Positions 60,487-64,000 of a DNA stretch of 64,000 nucleotides are shown here, one piece after another. The DNA is from Shinisaurus crocodilurus. Taxonomy: Eukaryota; Chordata; Lepidosauria; Squamata; Shinisauridae. Each line of letters begins with the position of its first letter. The first letter of the stretch is position 1. The notes beneath the pieces are model-generated. The model saw only the letters and a list, made by a program, of their open reading frames with translations, was not told the DNA's origin and searched no databases. The stretch is taken from positions 39,462,339 to 39,526,338 of the forward strand of contig CM037879.1 of the NCBI GenBank assembly GCA_021292165.1. The letters are read 5' to 3'. The position numbers and the translations under genes were made by a program.

Positions 60487-60652
60487 CTGGCTTGTGGCTC
60501 ACGCTGGCTCAGCTTGTCTGAGTGTGGAAAGCTAAGCAGGGTCAGGCCTGGTTATTACTTGGATGGGAGACCCCTCCTCTAGTTTCCTGCATTGAGCAGG
60601 GGGTTGGACTCGATGGCCTTGTAGGCCCCTTCCAACTCTATGATCCTATGAA
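60487..60652 (+). mobile_element. 5S rRNA-like SINE with CR1-type tail, full length (reference copy)
   Basis: 5' segment 'ggctcacgctggctcagctt' then 'gtctgagtgtggaaagctaa', 'gcagggtcaggcctggttat', 'tacttggatgggagacccct', then the tail 'tcctgcattgagcagggggt', 'tggactcgatggccttgtag' and 'gccccttccaactctatgat'. From 'gtctga' to 'gggagacc' it follows vertebrate 5S rRNA from about position 37 to 90, including box A, the intermediate element and box C. The tail is the CR1 3' end. AAGGTGG occurs close to both ends and may be a target duplication. Confidence 0.93.
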
Positions 60653-60755
60653 AGGTGGAGAGTGTGCAGATACAGGGAGAGGAGGATGCTTCCATATTTC
60701 TCATGTTACAAGAATGACAACAAGAACAGCAGCAAGAACAACAACTCAAATCTAA

Positions 60756-60960
60756 CAAGTTGTGCCCGATTTGAGCAAATTTGCACAAATTGTGCTAGAG
60801 ATATGCAGTTCTCAGCTCCAAATTTGAGCAAATATTTCGAGCAATTTCACGGAAACTGAACACCCCCCCCAACTCTGCCCACTTTTAGCCGTCAAGTTGG
60901 AAATGTGCTGAAAGTCTGTCAAACTCAAATGGAACGGGTTTTCCATTGTCACACATCTCT
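60756..60960. mobile_element. hAT-like MITE fragment related to 50348-51240
   Basis: 'gtcaagttggaaatgtgctg' and 'ccattgtcacacatctctac' parallel the right end of the element in intron 6 ('ctcaagttggcgaggtgcac', 'cagtgtcacccatcccta'). A left TAGAGATATGC lies at 60793. Confidence 0.55.
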
Positions 60961-61849
60961 ACTCATGACTCGTAAAGCACTGATATTGTACTTATTGGTC
61001 TTTTGGTTGCTTCATCACTTTTTTTCTGTAGAACATCAATTTCAAAAATGCTTTTCATACACACAGAAATCATTTCCTATTCCCATTCCTTCCAACGTTT
61101 GACACCAAAGCAGACTGAAGTAGTGCGTGTATATACGTAATATAGAAGTGAAATCAGGATCAAACAATTGTTTCCCCCACAAACTGACTTGAAAGAAGCT
61201 CATCAATGAACTTAAAAACAAACACACTATATTCTCACTTTTAACAGGAATTAGGCTTGATAGGATCTACAGAGAAGACTATATTAAACCTTTATTTTGT
61301 AATTTTAAATGTGGACCAGCAAAATATAGCACCATAGGCCGAATTTACCAAAATTATTATTTTTATGGTCAGCGAAGCAAGTACTTTTTTCCTGAGTTGT
61401 GGAAGGACTGCACGCACATAGTTAACATTGTAAAACTCTGCTGTACAGATAACTGCTGCATTACCCTGTAAGAGGGTAAAAAGGCGGGATATAAATATAA
61501 TAATAACAGCAGCAGTTTGGACTAGGGGTTTCCTTCTCTTTTTGGAGGGAACTTCCATCCACTTCTGATGCGTGCCAGACCCGGTCGCCCTCCACAAAAC
61601 CTTTTCTGTGTCCTTGCATAGGGGAAAGGTCAGTTGCACACATATGCAGTATTTGCACATGCAAAACAAAAATAAGGAAGCCATCTCACCCATACACAGA
61701 CTCAGCACAGTATGCCAGCGCCAAGGCAAAGACAGCAAAGTAATTGTTTTAAACAGGTTCCCTTCCCTTTTGGGGGGAGGCTAAGCAACAACCACACCCC
61801 TGCCACTGGCAGTGAATAAATTAAAAACCAATACCCTGAGTTCTTACTC
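60961..61849. other. Intergenic sequence, unclassified
   Basis: A LINE-tail-like 'aaaaaggcgggatataaata' at about 61478-61498 interrupts unclassified sequence. No gene. Confidence 0.35.
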
Positions 61850-61923
61850 CCACATCTCACATTCAGATTAGGAAAGGAGAATAAAGAGTTTTATGGCTCC
61901 TTAAAGACTAGCATATGTACTAT

Positions 61924-61966
61924 GGAATAAGCATTCGTGGATTAGAATCCACTTCATCAGATGCAT
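61924..61966 (-). ncRNA. Hammerhead ribozyme-like motif of the Penelope-like element
   Basis: On the - strand: CTGATGA (61960-61954), then a 6-7 bp stem GTGGATT / AATCCAC with a very small loop (61952-61937), then CGAAT, where the consensus has CGAAA, then TGC. The order matches conserved core box CUGAUGA, stem II and GAAA of hammerhead ribozymes. One core base is changed and stems I and III are not obvious, so self-cleavage is doubtful in this copy. Confidence 0.6.
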
Positions 61967-61995
61967 GATAGTATTACTATAGCTAGATGATGGTG

Positions 61996-62020
61996 ATGAT
62001 AGATAGATAGATAGATAGAC
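61996..62020. repeat. (GATA)n microsatellite
   Basis: About six GATA units (tgatgatagatagatagata). Confidence 0.92.
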
Positions 62021-62480
62021 AGTGGGGACAAATGGCAGTGAAATGCAAAAAAGTACAGTGCCACAATTCTTTGTAAAGCTTCAGATAAGCAAAGTCCACC
62101 ATTCATAACAACAGTCATAGGTGATAACGCAATCACTCTAGCATTGCTATGTTAATTAACACTTGTAGTGACACAGAAAACCCTCTGCCTGGATTCAAGC
62201 CTAAACTAATAGAATCAACCTTCTTGATCAGTTCTAATTCAACAGTTTCATGATTGAAATTCCATTGTTGGAGAATGGCTGTTTTCAGGTCAGCAGTACA
62301 GTATGCTGAAATGTTCTGTCACTGGTTTCTCAATGTTGCCAATTCTGATGTCAGATCTGTGTCCATTTATTCTTTTGCCTAGAGATTGACGTGTTTGTTC
62401 TAGGTGGTATGCAAAATGGCATTACTGGCAGGTGACAGCACATATCACATTGGGAAATGAACAGTTGCATGATTAACAGG

Positions 62481-63264
62481 CTGATTAATATATGATTAGT
62501 AAACAATATATGTTCGTTTTTGTTTTGTTTTTAAATGTACCTCCATTTGCCTTCACATGTTACTGTGCACAAGAATCTGGAGATCTAGGCCAGCCTTCTG
62601 CAACTTGGTGCATCCCCAGCCGGCATGGCCAAGTAGTCCAACATATCTGGGGGTTACCAGGTTGTGGACAGCGTGCTTTCATGCTAGTCATTCATTCATT
62701 GTTTTCCTTTGGGGCAGGGTTCTCAAAACAGTATTAGGGATGAGTTGCTATTCCCCGTTATTTCAGGGTCATTTTTCCTTGACTACCTAATAAGATCAGC
62801 CACAATATCAAGAGATCATATTGCTAGCATATAACCATAGTATAGGTATAAGTTTGGCCAAGAAGCCAAACTAGGTTAAGATGGCAAAGCCATGGAAGGT
62901 CTCAGAAAGCACATGCTTTCAGGACGCTGCAGCACATGAGAATTTTCCCTATACTGTAAGAGCACTGAAGAACAGATAGTTGCTGTTGTTTGCTTTGACA
63001 ACACTGATTGCCTAATGGAAGGTAAGGGAGATGGAAGAAAGAGGATGATTGGAATTACTCACCGGCAGGTGACTGCTATACCATGTGTGAACCCCTGAAA
63101 TGTGTTTGTTTTCTCCTCTGTGCAGCCTTTTTCAGTAGCAGCTGTGGGGACCAATCATTGTTTTGCATTTAATTATTCTTATTATTTATTCTAGGCAAAG
63201 TTGTGAAAATTCTGGTCTAGCATCCATTAGAGAATATTTGCTGTAGGATGTGGGCAGTTCTGTA
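62481..63264. other. Intergenic sequence, unclassified
   Basis: A short MITE-like piece at about 62590-62650. No gene or exon recognised. Confidence 0.3.
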
Positions 63265-63323
63265 GATAAGAACATAAGAAGAGCCATGCTGGATCAGACC
63301 AAAAACCTTATTCAGCCATTCTG

Positions 63324-63423
63324 AGGGCAGGGACTGTCTTAATATTAATCTTTGTAAGCCACTCTAGGAGCCTTTTCTGGTTGAAGAGCAGGGTAAAAAT
63401 GCTGTGAATAAATAAATATAATA
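63324..63423 (+). mobile_element. 100-bp retroelement tail insertion with short target duplication
   Basis: 'gggcagggactgtcttaata' to 'gctgtgaataaataaatata', bounded by ATTCTG on both sides (63318-63323 and 63424-63429). Same sequence as the minus-strand copy at 23404-23540. Confidence 0.75.
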
Positions 63424-63477
63424 ATTCTGTTCCCACAGTGGTCAATCAGATGCCCCAATGGGAAGCCCATAACCAAT

Positions 63478-63648
63478 ACAGGCCTGTGGCTCACGCTGGC
63501 TCAGCTTCTCTGAGCGTGGAAAGCTAAGCAGGGTCAGGCCTGGTTATTACTTAGATGGGAGACCCTTTCTCTAGTTTCCCGCATTGAGCAGGGGGGTTGG
63601 ACTCTATGGCCGTGTAGGCCCCTTCCAACTCTATGATTCTATGAATCC
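63478..63648 (+). mobile_element. 5S rRNA-like SINE with CR1-type tail, full length, nested in LINE
   Basis: 'acaggcctgtggctcacgct', 'ggaaagctaagcagggtcag', 'acttagatgggagacccttt', tail 'gcaggggggttggactctat' and end 'ctctatgattctatgaat'. The end shows the ATTCTATG-type CR1 terminus most clearly. Confidence 0.92.
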
Positions 63649-64000
63649 TCAGGAATGCAATAGCATCCTTTGGCTAATGTTCCCCAGCAACTGGTATAAA
63701 GAAGCATACTGCCTTTGATACTGGAGGCAATATATAGCCATCTTGACCACTAGCCGTTGTTAGCCTTCTCCACCATGAATTTGTCTAATCCCCTTTTAAA
63801 GCCATGCAAATTGGCAGCCATTACTACAGTGGCAGCAAATTCTGTAATTTGACTATGCACTGTGTGAAGAAGCACTTCTTTTATCTGTACCGAATCTCCA
63901 CCATTTATCTTCATTGGATGACCCTGAGTTCTCATATTATGAGAGGTGCATAATTTTAGACACCTCTATAATGTGTCCCTGTTTAAGTATCCTTTTCCTA

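Larger units (their letters stand above)
61850..62480 (-). mobile_element. Penelope-like element 3' part: GIY-YIG endonuclease remnant and 3' UTR
   Basis: On the - strand (62441 downward) the sequence reads CAVTCQ*CHFAYHLEQTRQS, then LGKRINGHRSDIRIGNIEKP, then VTEHFS. This matches the GIY-YIG endonuclease region of Penelope-like elements (CxxCxxxYVGETGxSLxxRINxHRSDI...KPVAEHF). Later frame-shifted pieces read NHETVE-like and SISLGLN-like, as at the end of that domain. The 3' UTR continues to 61850 with a hammerhead-like motif and the widespread reptile sequence 'tgctagtctttaaggagcc'. Inactive. Confidence 0.85.
63265..63990 (-). mobile_element. LINE 3' end, minus strand, with two nested insertions
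   Basis: Pieces at 63265-63323, 63424-63476 and 63650-63990 join into one minus-strand LINE tail. The right-hand piece translates as RTQGHPMKINGGDSVQIKEV and NLHGFKRGLDKFMVEKANNG, the RT C-terminal tail. The left pieces give the 3' UTR 'gatccagcatggctcttctt'. It is interrupted by a 100-bp retroelement tail (63324-63423) and a 5S-like SINE (63478-63648). Confidence 0.85.

Noticed and set aside
60505..60570. Possible 5S rRNA gene
   Set aside because: Only the internal promoter part resembles 5S rRNA; the 5' and 3' strands of helix I are missing and a CR1 tail follows. The six copies show a SINE.
1..64000. CRISPR arrays, bacterial operons, riboswitches or phage genes
   Set aside because: Composition, introns and repeat classes are those of a vertebrate genome; no such structures were seen.

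Overview
This is a eukaryotic, vertebrate-type window: no bacterial operons, exons joined by GT..AG introns, and a dense mixture of retrotransposons, SINEs and foldback DNA elements. The repeat mix (CR1 with its ATTCTATG-type 3' end, L2-like LINEs, CORE-SINEs, tRNA-like SINEs, Penelope-like elements and many short hAT MITEs) together with the one recognisable gene suggests a squamate reptile, most likely a lizard. That is inference; no species marker was tested.

The only host gene I can support is PKDCC (VLK, the secreted tyrosine kinase) on the + strand. Six coding exons splice in frame: 11697-11819, 12688-12959, 21055-21134, 22778-22885, 49880-50053 and 53395-53480. Together they encode the last 280 residues, ending in a stop at 53478-53480, probably exons 2-7 of seven. 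Exon 1 (N-terminus and N-lobe) lies upstream of the window, so positions 1-11696 are intron 1. Introns 2-6 are about 0.9, 8.1, 1.6, 27.0 and 3.3 kb. The 3' UTR starts at 53481 and may reach about 56.46 kb, where an AATAAA is followed by a T/GT-rich stretch. From there to 64000 I see only intergenic sequence and repeats.

Repeats by region. 1-11.7 kb: a degraded L2-like LINE, CORE-SINEs, foldback MITEs, and three copies of a SINE whose body is 5S rRNA-like and whose tail is the CR1 3' end. 9.7-12.2 kb: a nearly identical 348-bp direct duplication brackets PKDCC exon 2. 13-21 kb (intron 3): a CR1 element with an intact SGNH-type ORF1 but an internally deleted ORF2 that is also split by a hAT insertion, then a nested CR1/LINE/MITE stack and a 1.56-kb GC-rich hAT-like element with an exact 8-bp target duplication. 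23-50 kb (intron 5): a nested repeat field with a 2-kb foldback, an L2-like LINE, SINEs, a rearranged Penelope-like RT remnant and several MITE families. 50-64 kb: a composite MITE, further repeats, a CR1 fragment, and a second Penelope-like remnant with GIY-YIG endonuclease homology and a hammerhead-like 3' motif.

The most interesting signals are the 5S-like/CR1-tailed SINE family (six copies, with a CR1 that could be the source of its tail in the same window), the Penelope remnants with the hammerhead-like motif, the GC-rich hAT element that may carry captured CpG-island sequence, and the direct repeats around an in-frame exon. All calls come from reading the sequence; no database search or folding program was run.
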